Assembly: GCA_963838735.1 (NCBI GenBank)
Contig: CAWISG010000003.1
Location: 1 to 64,000, forward strand
Direction: 5' to 3'
From: Parerythrobacter_A sp963838735
GTDB lineage: Bacteria > Pseudomonadota > Alphaproteobacteria > Sphingomonadales > Sphingomonadaceae
DNA: 64,000 nt
This document shows positions 9,557-17,990 of the stretch, in pieces (the stretch's first letter is position 1; every line of letters starts with the position of its first letter). The notes under the pieces are model-generated. The model searched no databases. It had not been told where the DNA came from and was given only the letters and a program-made list of their open reading frames with translations. The position numbers were made by a program, and so were the translations under genes.

Positions 9557-12406
9557 GTGTCGATCCGTTCCACATCCCTAATAGCCGTTGCCACTGTGCT
9601 GCTGGCGACGCCAGCTTTCGCACAGGACAGGGCTCCGGCGCCGGACAGCGAGCAGATCGTCATCACCGCCGAGCGTATTCGCGGACAGGTAGCGACGGAC
9701 CTGCCGCCGGTGCTGGAGCTGGACGAAGCGGAAATTGCCGCTTTCGGCGCGGACAGCATCGCCGATCTGGTCGCCCAGCTTGCACCGCAAGTTTCGTCGG
9801 GCAGCGGGCGCGGTAGCGGACGGCCGGTGTTCCTGGTCAATGGCCAGCGCGTGTCCGGCTTCCGCGAGTTCCGCCGCTATCCGCCCGAAGCGATCCGCAA
9901 GGTCGAGGTGCTGCCCGAAGAAGTGGCGCTGCAATTCGGCTTCCCCGCCACCCAGCGGGTCATCAACTTCATCCTGAAGGACAATTTCGCCAGCCACGAG
10001 CTGGAGGCGGAATATGGCGGGCCAACGCGGGGCGGCTATGCTTTCGGCGAGCTGGAAGCATCGCTGCTAACAATCAATGGTCCGCGCCGCTTCCAGATCG
10101 GCGGGGAATTCAACACCAACAACCTGCTGACCGAAGACGAGCGCAACATCATCCAGACACCGGGCAGCGTGCCGGGCGTAATGCGTGACCCCGACCCAGC
10201 CCGTTTCCGCAGCCTGCGCGCCGACATCGAAACGCTGGAAGTGGAAAGCACCTACAATATCGGACTGGGCGAGGGGCCTGCGGGCGGCACGCTGTCGTTC
10301 AACGCCAATCTTGATCGGGAGTTCTCGCGCGCCTTGTCCGGCCTCGATGCCGTGGTGCTAACCGATGCAGGCCAGTCGCTGCTGCGCGTGCTGGATGCTG
10401 ATCCGCTGGAACGGCTAGGTCGGACGACAACGCTGGAGCTGGGCAGTTCGCTGACGAAACCGATGGGCGACTGGCAACTCACCGCCACCGCCAACGGCAC
10501 CCGCGTGTGGGACGATACCGATATCGAACGGCGGCGCGACGGCTCCGGTTTGCAGGCGCTGGTCGATGCAGGCACGCTTGCCGTCGATGCGGCCCTGCCC
10601 GAGGTGGCGCGGGCGGGGTTCGACCGGGCCAGCAGCGAAGTGACCACCGCCACCACCCTCGCCACGCTGAACGGTACGCCGGTTCTGCTGCCATCGGGCG
10701 AGGTGACGGTGACGTTCGATACCGGCTACGCCTACACCCGCATCGAAAGCGAAGACAGCCGCACCGGTACCGGCCTGACCGCGCTCGACCGCAGCGACCT
10801 GTCGGCGGGCGTGAATGTCAGCGTCCCGCTCACCAGCAAGCGCGAGGGGTTCCTCGATGCCTTGGGCGACGTCAGTCTAAACTTGGGCGCGGGCGTCAAC
10901 GATTTTTCCGATTTCGGTACGTTAGGCGATTACACTGCCGGACTGCGCTGGAGTCCGCTCGACCGCCTGACGCTGTCCGCGACCTATACTGCGGCGGAAC
11001 AGGCACCTGAGCTGAATGCTTTGGGCGCGCCGGAAATCCAGACGTTCAACGTGCCGGTCTTCGATTTCACCACCGGCGACACTGTGCTTGCCACCGTCAC
11101 CACCGGCGGCAATCCCAATCTGCTGGCCGAGGAACAGCGCGACTGGAAACTGAGCGCCTCCTACGACCTCGATCTATTCCAGCGCGCCAACCTGCTGTTC
11201 GAGTATTTCGATACCAGGTCCGACAATGTCACCGCCGGTTTCCCCGTGGCGACCCCCGCCATCGAAGCGGCATTTCCGGGGCGGATTACCCGCGATGGCG
11301 ACGGTGCGTTGGTCGCGATAGATCGACGCGCTGTGACCTTTGCCGAGCGCAACAGCAGCCGCATCCGCTACGGCTTCAACCTGTTCGGGCGAGTCGGCAC
11401 CGAGGAACCGCGCGGCGAACAGGGCGGGCAAGAACGCGGGCGTGGGCAGGCGCGCGCCGGACCGTCCGCAGCACAGCGCCCCGAAGGCCGCCCCGACCCC
11501 GCGCAATTCGCCGCCCTGCGCGAACGGTTCTGCGCGGCGGAAGACCTGTCGCGATTCGATTTCTCCGTCCTGCCCGAACGCATGCTTTCGCGTCTACGCA
11601 AGGAGGACGGCACAATCGACATCGAGCGCGTTGCCACCCTGCGCGAACGGTTCTGTTCGGGCGAGGGCGACGCGGGCTTCGGGGTAGACGAGGAACAACG
11701 CGCCGCGCTCCGCACCCAGCTTTGCATCAAGCCAGCCAGCGACACCCCGCTCGATCTTGCCGCCCTGCCACCCGCCATCGCCGAACGGCTGCGCGCGGAG
11801 GACGGCTCGGTCGATCCCGAACGGCTAGCCCGGTTCCGCGCCCGCCTGTGCGCCGATGCGGACGCTGCCCGACCGACCGAACAACGAAGCGGCGGACGAC
11901 GCGGCGGCGGCTCGCCCTTCAATCGCGGCGACGGGCGCGGGCGCTGGTTCGCCTCGCTGTACCACACCGTCGAACTGACCAGCGATGTGCTGATAGCCCC
12001 GGGCATCCCCCGCCTCGACCTGCTCGATGGCGATGCGCTGTCCGATACCGGCCTGTCGCGCCATCGCGTCCAGCTGGAAGGCGGTATCTTCCACAAGGGG
12101 CTGGGCCTGCGCCTGTCCGGCAATTACCTCGGTTCGGCGCGGATCGATGACAGCACGAACCTGCGCTTCGGCGACCTCGCCACCATCGATCTGCGCGCTT
12201 TCGTCAATCTGGAGCAGCAGCAATGGCTGGCGGGCGACGATCCCGGCTTCCTCAAGGGGATGCGCATGGCGTTTCGCGTAAACAATGTGTTCGACGCGCA
12301 GCGCCGCGTGGTGGACGGCGACGGGGTGGTGCCGCTCGCGTTCCAGCCCGGACTGCTCGACCCGGTCGGGCGCACGGTGGAAATAGAGTTCCGCAAGATT
12401 TTCTAA
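9557..12406 (+). CDS. TonB-dependent receptor with a Cys-containing repeat insert
   Basis: The GTG at 9557 gives a 949-aa outer-membrane protein with a clean signal peptide (MSIRSTSLIAVATVLLATPA, then FAQ) and an AGGA ribosome site upstream. A plug domain follows (QIVITAERIRG at mature start, PVFLVNGQRVSGFREFRRYPP), then a beta-barrel ending in VEIEFRKIF with the usual terminal Phe. Between about 11395 and 11945 the barrel is interrupted by an arginine/glycine-rich linker and a tandem duplicated module. Each copy has a block like LRERFC, a block like RLRKEDGTIDIER, and a second LRxRxC block. The substrate is unknown. The neighbours (infA, uvrC) give no hint. Confidence 0.88.
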   Translation: MSIRSTSLIAVATVLLATPAFAQDRAPAPDSEQIVITAERIRGQVATDLPPVLELDEAEIAAFGADSIADLVAQLAPQVSSGSGRGSGRPVFLVNGQRVSGFREFRRYPPEAIRKVEVLPEEVALQFGFPATQRVINFILKDNFASHELEAEYGGPTRGGYAFGELEASLLTINGPRRFQIGGEFNTNNLLTEDERNIIQTPGSVPGVMRDPDPARFRSLRADIETLEVESTYNIGLGEGPAGGTLSFNANLDREFSRALSGLDAVVLTDAGQSLLRVLDADPLERLGRTTTLELGSSLTKPMGDWQLTATANGTRVWDDTDIERRRDGSGLQALVDAGTLAVDAALPEVARAGFDRASSEVTTATTLATLNGTPVLLPSGEVTVTFDTGYAYTRIESEDSRTGTGLTALDRSDLSAGVNVSVPLTSKREGFLDALGDVSLNLGAGVNDFSDFGTLGDYTAGLRWSPLDRLTLSATYTAAEQAPELNALGAPEIQTFNVPVFDFTTGDTVLATVTTGGNPNLLAEEQRDWKLSASYDLDLFQRANLLFEYFDTRSDNVTAGFPVATPAIEAAFPGRITRDGDGALVAIDRRAVTFAERNSSRIRYGFNLFGRVGTEEPRGEQGGQERGRGQARAGPSAAQRPEGRPDPAQFAALRERFCAAEDLSRFDFSVLPERMLSRLRKEDGTIDIERVATLRERFCSGEGDAGFGVDEEQRAALRTQLCIKPASDTPLDLAALPPAIAERLRAEDGSVDPERLARFRARLCADADAARPTEQRSGGRRGGGSPFNRGDGRGRWFASLYHTVELTSDVLIAPGIPRLDLLDGDALSDTGLSRHRVQLEGGIFHKGLGLRLSGNYLGSARIDDSTNLRFGDLATIDLRAFVNLEQQQWLAGDDPGFLKGMRMAFRVNNVFDAQRRVVDGDGVVPLAFQPGLLDPVGRTVEIEFRKIF
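11395..11950 (+). repeat. Duplicated Cys-repeat insert within the TonB receptor
   Basis: The coding sequence here departs from beta-barrel character. An Arg/Gly/Gln-rich linker leads into two copies of a roughly 50-60-residue module. Copy 1 reads ALRERFC, then VLPERMLSRLRKEDGTIDIE, then TLRERFC. Copy 2 reads ALRTQLC, then PPAIAERLRAEDGSVDPER, then RFRARLC. A second Arg/Gly-rich linker (RSGGRRGGGSPFNRGDGRGR) closes it. The four cysteines are evenly placed and could form two disulfides. Confidence 0.7.
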
Positions 12407-12452
12407 ACCGACCTTTCGCCATCGACGGACGCGCTCTATCCCTGCCACCAGT

Positions 12453-14438
12453 ATGAGCCATACGTCCTCTTCCATACCCGCAGGCAGCCCGCCTAACCCG
12501 CGCGGCGCGGAACGGTTCAACGAAGAGCAGGCGGCCTACACCGTTGCCAGTGCCAAGCCGGACCTGGAAGCCGGTGTGAAGGCGATCCGCGACACGGTGA
12601 AGGTGTTGAAACCCGTGCCCGGCGTCTACCGTATGCTCGATACCAGGGGCGAGGTGCTCTATGTCGGCAAGGCGCGCAGCCTGAAGGCCCGCGTCGCCAA
12701 CTATACGCAGGTGAAACAGCTCACCAACCGGCTGCAACGCATGGTCAGCCAGTGCCGCGCGATGGAGATCGTCACCACCAATTCCGAAGCTGAGGCGCTG
12801 CTGATGGAGGCGCAATTCGTCAAACGCTTTCGCCCGCCGTTCAATGTGCTGCTGCGCGACGACAAAAGCTTCCCGTTCATCCTGCTGCGCACCGAAAGCG
12901 ATTTTCCCCGCATCACCAAGCATCGCGGCGCGCGGCGGGCGAAGGGCAATTATTACGGCCCCTTCGCCAGCGCGGGATCGGTCAACACGACCATCAATGC
13001 GCTGCAGAAACTGTTCCTGCTGCGCAGTTGTACCGACAGCTTCTTCAGCCGTCGCGACCGGCCCTGCCTCCTTTACCAGATCAAGCGGTGCAGCGCGCCT
13101 TGCGTCGGGCGGATCGACAAGGAAGGCTATGCCGCGCTGGTAAAACAGGCGACCGATTTTCTCGGCGGCAAGTCGGGCGCGGTGCAGGCCGATCTGGAGA
13201 CGCAGATGGCCAAGGCCGCCGCCGATCTCGATTTCGAAACCGCCGCCATCCTGCGCGACCGGCTGCGTGCAGCGACGTTTATCCAGGGGTCGCAGGCGGT
13301 GAATGCCAGCGGCGTTGGTGATGCGGACGTGTTCGCGCTGGCGGCGAAGGGCGGGCAAGTCGGCATCCAGGCCTTTTTTATTCGCGGCGGCCAGAACTGG
13401 GGCCACCGCGCCTTCTTCCCCGCCCGCACGCAAGGCATCGACGATGCGCAGGTGCTGTCCGACGTGCTCGCGCAATTCTATGAGGAAGTCCCGCCGCCGC
13501 GCACCGTGCTGGTCGATCGCGAATTGCCGGAACAGGACTTGCTTGCCGAAGCACTGGGCGCGCTGGCGGAACGGCGGGTGGATATTAGCATTCCGCAGCG
13601 CGGCGACCGGCGCAAGCTGATGGAGCAGGCGCAGCGCAATGCGCATGAATTGCTCGACCGCCGTCTCGCCGAAACCGGCACGCGCGCTAAGGTGATGCGC
13701 GAAATGGCCGAATTCCTCGAACTGCCCGACGTGCCGCAGCGGATCGAGGTGTACGACAACAGCCACATCCAGGGCGCGAAGGCCGTGGGCGGCATGGTGG
13801 TCGCCGGAACGGACGGCTTCGTGAAGGCGCAATACCGCAAATTCAACATCAAGACGGCGCAGACCAATGACGATTTCGGCATGATGCGCGAGGTCATGTC
13901 ACGTCGGTTCCGTGCGCTGGCGGAAGAGGGCGGTCCACCAGACGAAGACGCGAAGGTGCCAAAAGCCAACACGCACGAGACGCTGTGGCCCGACCTGGTA
14001 CTGATCGACGGGGGCAAGGGGCAGATGTCCTCAGTGCGCGATACGCTGGCGGAAATGGGCATCGAGGATGTGCCGCTGATTGCGATTGCGAAGGGGCCGG
14101 ACCACGGGCGCGAGGGGCGCGAAGTCTTCCATTTTCCGGACGGGCGCGAAAAGACGCTGCCGGTCAATTCGCCGGTATTGTTCTACCTGCAAACGCTGCG
14201 CGACGAGGTGCATCGCTACGTCATCGGCGCGCACCGGGCGAAGCGCAGCCGTGCCATCACCGCATCTCCGCTAGACGAGATCCCCGGCATCGGTCCGTCG
14301 CGCAAGCGCGCGTTGCTGCTGCATTTCGGCACGGCGGGCAAGGTCCGCGCCGCAGCGCTGGAAGACCTGCAACGCGCCCCCGGCGTCAGCGCCACTGTCG
14401 CCCGCACGATCTATGATTTCTACCACGCCAGCGGATAG
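12453..14438 (+). CDS. uvrC: UvrABC system protein C (excinuclease)
   Basis: UvrC makes the two incisions around a DNA lesion in nucleotide excision repair. The 661-aa protein has a GIY-YIG nuclease domain (PGVYRML and VLYVGKARSLKARVANY, residues about 55-90) and a UvrB-interacting UVR segment (AAADLDFETAAILRDRL, about 250). The RNase H-like domain has IEVYDNSHIQG and LVLIDGGKGQ, and there is a C-terminal HhH pair (DEIPGIGPSRKRALLLHFG). An N-terminal extension of about 40 residues precedes the nuclease domain. No SOS operator was recognised upstream. Confidence 0.97.
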   Translation: MSHTSSSIPAGSPPNPRGAERFNEEQAAYTVASAKPDLEAGVKAIRDTVKVLKPVPGVYRMLDTRGEVLYVGKARSLKARVANYTQVKQLTNRLQRMVSQCRAMEIVTTNSEAEALLMEAQFVKRFRPPFNVLLRDDKSFPFILLRTESDFPRITKHRGARRAKGNYYGPFASAGSVNTTINALQKLFLLRSCTDSFFSRRDRPCLLYQIKRCSAPCVGRIDKEGYAALVKQATDFLGGKSGAVQADLETQMAKAAADLDFETAAILRDRLRAATFIQGSQAVNASGVGDADVFALAAKGGQVGIQAFFIRGGQNWGHRAFFPARTQGIDDAQVLSDVLAQFYEEVPPPRTVLVDRELPEQDLLAEALGALAERRVDISIPQRGDRRKLMEQAQRNAHELLDRRLAETGTRAKVMREMAEFLELPDVPQRIEVYDNSHIQGAKAVGGMVVAGTDGFVKAQYRKFNIKTAQTNDDFGMMREVMSRRFRALAEEGGPPDEDAKVPKANTHETLWPDLVLIDGGKGQMSSVRDTLAEMGIEDVPLIAIAKGPDHGREGREVFHFPDGREKTLPVNSPVLFYLQTLRDEVHRYVIGAHRAKRSRAITASPLDEIPGIGPSRKRALLLHFGTAGKVRAAALEDLQRAPGVSATVARTIYDFYHASG

Positions 14439-14514
14439 GCACGGGACCGGTAGGCAAAAGCGCGCACACGATGCTTAATGGCCCGGTAACCCTATCCGGT
14501 TAGGTCCATTTCCG

Positions 14515-16830
14515 ATGAGGTATCCCGCGTTGCCATCGGGGCTGCGAAAGCTGCTCGCATCGGACCGGCTCCGACACGTCGCCATCGCCGCCGTCATTGC
14601 GGTGGTGGTCGCGATGAGCACCGTCCTGCGCCCGCTGGACATCACAATCTGGTCGCTGCAATCCAAGATGTTCGACGTCCAACCCAGTGGCGATATCGTG
14701 CTGGTGGAGGTGGAGCAGGGCGGCAAATCGAACAGGATCGCGGAGGACAATGCTCGCATGATCAGCGCGCTACAGAGCCTCGATGCAGCAGGCGCGGCGC
14801 GAATATTCGTTGATATACCATTACTGCGGAGCAGATCACCTGAAACTGATGCAGCCTTGCGTGGCAAGTTAGTTAAGCTGCGCGAAAAGGTCGTGCTGAC
14901 GAGGACGTTCAATGATTATTGGATCGAACCGGCGGTACGAGGAAGCGATCCAATGTTCGAGCAGGGCATGCTGGTCGCAAGTAACGACCTTAAGCCGGAT
15001 TTTTTGGGTTACGTATGGGAACTCTCGCCGACAGCTAATGATCGAGCTAGCACAGCAGCTTTATGGACATATTTATCAGGCACTGGTGCTTCAAACTCAG
15101 TCTTCCCTGATTACAGCATCAGATACCAAGACCCGATAAAGTTCAGCCAATCGGATTACGAAGAAGAACGTGGCAGCTTCTATCGACGCGTAGCCGGATC
15201 CGATGTGCTGGTGGTCTCTAACGCAAATACCATTCGGATCCCGGATAAGGGCCTTACCTCACCTACGCTCGCGCATCTAGTTGCTTCTGAGACATCCAAA
15301 AAGGGTAGGGGCACCGGCCTGGGGTGGCCGTTGCTGCTTGCACTGCTGGTTTGTCTAGCTATCAGTGCAGCACTACATGAGCATAACAAGCTAATACAAC
15401 GATTGAGTAGTACAACCACCGTTCTCATTATCTCAGCTTCTCTATTTGTTGCTCCTTATTTTGGGGTAAGAGTAGTAACATCATGTGCATTGTTATTCTT
15501 AGCGATTATTGTATCGTTTCGAGTCTTATCGCTGTTCAAGCGGCGTCATCTTCATCTTGAGGCTCGGAGCAGACTTCCGAACTTCGCCGCTTTCCATCGT
15601 GACTTTAACGACATCATTAAAGCGCAGGACACAATTATAGTAGTAGTCAAGGTCGCACGGATGGACGCGGTGTTTTCCATGTTAAACCTTGTCGAACAAG
15701 CACGCTTTCTCCGGCAGCTTGGAATTCGTCTGGCTCTAGGAGATAAAAAAAAGGTAATATACTACGATGGTGGAAAATACTTTGCATTTGGTCTTTCAAG
15801 GAAGATGTATAAAAACCCTTCAGAACATTTGGAGGGGCTGCGTGCTATTGTTTCGCAAACTATCGCAGTCGGCGATCGGAACTACGATGTCTCGATCACT
15901 GTCGGGGCGGATACCAGCTACAGCAATGAAACGCCTAACCGGCTAAATTCGGCAGTCGCGGCTGCCGACCAGGCGAGAGAGGCCTATCGACCGGTTTTCA
16001 TCATTTCCGATTTTGCCGCAGATAGCGAAGAGTGGGATTATTCGCTTCAGTCGCGTCTCGAAACCGCGCTTTCTGAAGATCGCATCTCGATTAAACTGCA
16101 ACCTCAAATTGATTTACAGTCTGGCAGCATTGTTGGCGCTGAATCGCTCGCGCGATGGGTCGATGAAAAGCACGGGGAGATTTCACCTGCGCGTTTCATT
16201 TTACAATGCGAGCGGGTCGGTCGGCTGGACGATCTCACCAAGCGGGTTTTCTTCAAAACCTTGAAAGCGGCCGAGCAGCTTAAACGGCATGACATGGCGC
16301 CGAGAATTTCGCTCAATGTCTCGGCCGTGCAGTTCGTCGATAGTCGGATCGCCGATTTGATAGCTGCCCAAATTGAACAAAGTGGTGCCGACCCGACTCT
16401 TCTCACAATCGAGGTTACAGAGACCGCCCGAATCGATAATTTCTCCATTGCGCGTGATGTTATCGAGCAAATAAAACGCAGTGGTGCGCAATTCTCGCTG
16501 GACGATTTTGGCATCGCCAGTGCGAATTACGATGCGCTGTTCGAACTCCCTTTTGATGAGGTAAAGATCGACCGGCTGTTCGTGAAACATGCGCGCGGAT
16601 CTATGCGCGCCCGGGCTGTTGTGGGCAGCATAGTAAAAATGGCCAGGGATGCCGGTATCGTTTCCGTGGCAGAGGGCATTGAAGACCTAAAAACCCTCGA
16701 AACAATGCGCGATATGGACTGCCAACTTGCTCAAGGCTATTTTATCGCCGAACCTCTTTCGGTGCCGGATTTCGAAAGAACACTTATATTACAAAGGGTT
16801 AACGACCGAAAAGCTATCAGTGAGAAATAG
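14515..16830 (+). CDS. CHASE2-domain EAL protein with degenerate GGDEF
   Basis: This 771-aa membrane protein has an N-terminal membrane segment (about 20-40), an extracytoplasmic CHASE2-like sensor (about 45-280), three closely spaced membrane helices (about 285-345), a degenerate GGDEF region (about 355-500) and an EAL domain (about 515-765). In the GGDEF region the site reads GGKYFAF, so cyclase activity is unlikely. In the EAL domain the signature reads AESLARW rather than EAL, while NVSAVQF, EVTETARI, LDDFGI and KIDRLFV remain. It may be a weak phosphodiesterase or a c-di-GMP/protein-binding module. From about 14800 onward base composition is visibly more AT-rich than the neighbours, suggesting different ancestry or relaxed selection. 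Confidence 0.85.
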   Translation: MRYPALPSGLRKLLASDRLRHVAIAAVIAVVVAMSTVLRPLDITIWSLQSKMFDVQPSGDIVLVEVEQGGKSNRIAEDNARMISALQSLDAAGAARIFVDIPLLRSRSPETDAALRGKLVKLREKVVLTRTFNDYWIEPAVRGSDPMFEQGMLVASNDLKPDFLGYVWELSPTANDRASTAALWTYLSGTGASNSVFPDYSIRYQDPIKFSQSDYEEERGSFYRRVAGSDVLVVSNANTIRIPDKGLTSPTLAHLVASETSKKGRGTGLGWPLLLALLVCLAISAALHEHNKLIQRLSSTTTVLIISASLFVAPYFGVRVVTSCALLFLAIIVSFRVLSLFKRRHLHLEARSRLPNFAAFHRDFNDIIKAQDTIIVVVKVARMDAVFSMLNLVEQARFLRQLGIRLALGDKKKVIYYDGGKYFAFGLSRKMYKNPSEHLEGLRAIVSQTIAVGDRNYDVSITVGADTSYSNETPNRLNSAVAAADQAREAYRPVFIISDFAADSEEWDYSLQSRLETALSEDRISIKLQPQIDLQSGSIVGAESLARWVDEKHGEISPARFILQCERVGRLDDLTKRVFFKTLKAAEQLKRHDMAPRISLNVSAVQFVDSRIADLIAAQIEQSGADPTLLTIEVTETARIDNFSIARDVIEQIKRSGAQFSLDDFGIASANYDALFELPFDEVKIDRLFVKHARGSMRARAVVGSIVKMARDAGIVSVAEGIEDLKTLETMRDMDCQLAQGYFIAEPLSVPDFERTLILQRVNDRKAISEK

Positions 16831-16833
16831 GGG

Positions 16834-16860
16834 TTTACAACTTGTTAAGGTTAATATAGT
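16834..16860 (+). promoter_or_regulatory. Candidate promoter for the 11-codon transcription unit
   Basis: TTTACA (16834-16839) and TATAGT (16855-16860) each match the sigma-70 consensus at five of six positions, with a 15-bp spacer, slightly short. A start site near 16866 would place the transcript's 5' end right at the hairpin that follows. This is inferred from sequence only. Confidence 0.45.
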
Positions 16861-16865
16861 CTTTA

Positions 16866-16888
16866 CTCCAAGTGCAGCAAACTTGGAG
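16866..16888 (+). promoter_or_regulatory. Perfect hairpin enclosing the ribosome binding site of a micro-ORF
   Basis: CTCCAAGT (16866-16873) and ACTTGGAG (16881-16888) form a perfect 8-bp stem with a 7-base loop GCAGCAA. The 3' arm contains GGAG, the Shine-Dalgarno sequence for the ATG at 16896, so the hairpin would hide the ribosome site until opened. Confidence 0.6.
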
Positions 16889-16895
16889 AAAAACT

Positions 16896-16931
16896 ATGAC
16901 AGGTTCCATCTGGGACTGGATCTTCCGGTAA
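16896..16931 (+). CDS. Possible 11-residue peptide (aromatic-rich micro-ORF)
   Basis: ATG at 16896 opens an 11-codon frame, MTGSIWDWIFR, ending in TAA. A strong Shine-Dalgarno TTGGAG lies 7-8 bases upstream inside a perfect hairpin. A promoter-like pair precedes it and a terminator-like stem follows at 16955. The peptide is amphipathic and rich in aromatic residues (two Trp, one Phe). I do not recognise it. It could be a translated micropeptide, a leader, or incidental to a small RNA. The tight promoter-hairpin-ORF-terminator layout argues for a real small gene. Confidence 0.45.
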   Translation: MTGSIWDWIFR

Positions 16932-16954
16932 TCGGAATACCAGCATAAGAATTT

Positions 16955-16982
16955 CGAAGGGCTCCCTAGCGGGGGCCCTTCG
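16955..16982 (+). terminator. Terminator-like stem-loop
   Basis: CGAAGGGCTCCC and GGGGGCCCTTCG pair over 12 bp (one G-T wobble) around a TAGC loop. Only a weak T-rich tail follows (TCGTTCT). It would end the short transcript from 16866, or the CHASE2-EAL gene, or act in both directions toward the thioesterase gene. Confidence 0.65.
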
Positions 16983-17035
16983 TCGTTCTGGCGAATGGTT
17001 GTCACGTTTGCGCGCGGACCGCCGCATGCATTTCG

Positions 17036-17959
17036 TTAACTTCCCGAGCGTTTGCGGCGCAGGACACCTTCCTGCGCGACGCTGGCGACAAGCGTGCCGT
17101 CGGCGGTAAAAATCTGGCCGCGGTTGAAGCCACGACCTGCGCCTGACCAGGGCGATTTGGTGGAATAGAGCAACCAGTCGTCGCAACGGACGGAGTCGTG
17201 GAACCACAAAGCATGGTCCAGGCTCGCACCCGACACCTCGCCCCGCATCCAGCTGAGGCCGTGGGGGATCGCCGCAGTGCCCAGTAGGGTATAATCGCTC
17301 GCATAGGCCAGCACCGCCCGATGCAGCGCCGGATCGTCGGGCAGGGCGGCGGCGGTGCGCAGCCAGTTATGCTGTATCGGCGATGCCAGCTCGCCCGATC
17401 CGGGGCTCGCCATCCAGTGCGGTGGTTCGGCGGGACGCATTTCGATGGCCCGGGGGCGGAGCATGAAGGTTTTGTGCGCGTCGCTTGGCGGGGTTTCCTG
17501 CTCTGCAATCCAGCGTTCGCGCAGCGTCCGGTCGCTGGGCAGTGTGTCTGGCGCGGGCACGTCGGGCATGGGCGCATCCTGATGCGACAGTCCGGTTTCG
17601 GGCAACTGGAAACTGAGCGTGCAATTCAGGATGGGGGTGCCCTCCTGACTGGCCAGCACGCGGCGATTGGCGAAGCTGCGCCCTTCGAAATCGGTGGTGA
17701 CGGTGTAGTCTATCGGTACGCCCTCGCGCCCGCCGCGCAGGAAATAGACGTGCAGCGAATGCGCAATTTTCCCGTCCGACGCGCTGGCCTGCGCCGCCTG
17801 CAACGCCTGCGCCACGACCTGTCCGCCGAAGACGCGGCCGATGCCGTCGGGCTGCGGGCGACCGGTATAGGTGGCAGGGCCGGTCGGCTCGACCGTGAGG
17901 AGCGAGACCAGTTCGGTGACGAGCTGTTGCGGCGAGGGAGTTTGCGCGGGATCGGACAT
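17036..17959 (-). CDS. tesB: Acyl-CoA thioesterase II
   Basis: This 307-aa enzyme is a double-hotdog thioesterase that hydrolyses medium- and long-chain acyl-CoA to free acid and CoA. The start MSDPAQTPSPQQLVTELVSL at 17959 fits the family length; the longer reading frame adds an Arg/Pro-rich run with no match. Family segments include GRVFGGQVVAQALQAA, then HSLHVYFLRGG and GRSFANRRVLASQ. In the C-terminal half SWMRGEVSGASLDHALWFHD is the active-site region. It is followed on the same strand by cupin and GNAT-like genes upstream, 31 bp away. Confidence 0.92.
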   Translation of the reverse strand: MSDPAQTPSPQQLVTELVSLLTVEPTGPATYTGRPQPDGIGRVFGGQVVAQALQAAQASASDGKIAHSLHVYFLRGGREGVPIDYTVTTDFEGRSFANRRVLASQEGTPILNCTLSFQLPETGLSHQDAPMPDVPAPDTLPSDRTLRERWIAEQETPPSDAHKTFMLRPRAIEMRPAEPPHWMASPGSGELASPIQHNWLRTAAALPDDPALHRAVLAYASDYTLLGTAAIPHGLSWMRGEVSGASLDHALWFHDSVRCDDWLLYSTKSPWSGAGRGFNRGQIFTADGTLVASVAQEGVLRRKRSGS

Positions 17960-17990
17960 CGCGCCCCTGTGCGCAGGCGCGCGGCTCAGG

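Noticed and set aside
12252..13832. A 526-codon minus-strand frame opposite uvrC
   Set aside because: Antisense shadow of uvrC and the receptor end; no recognisable domain.
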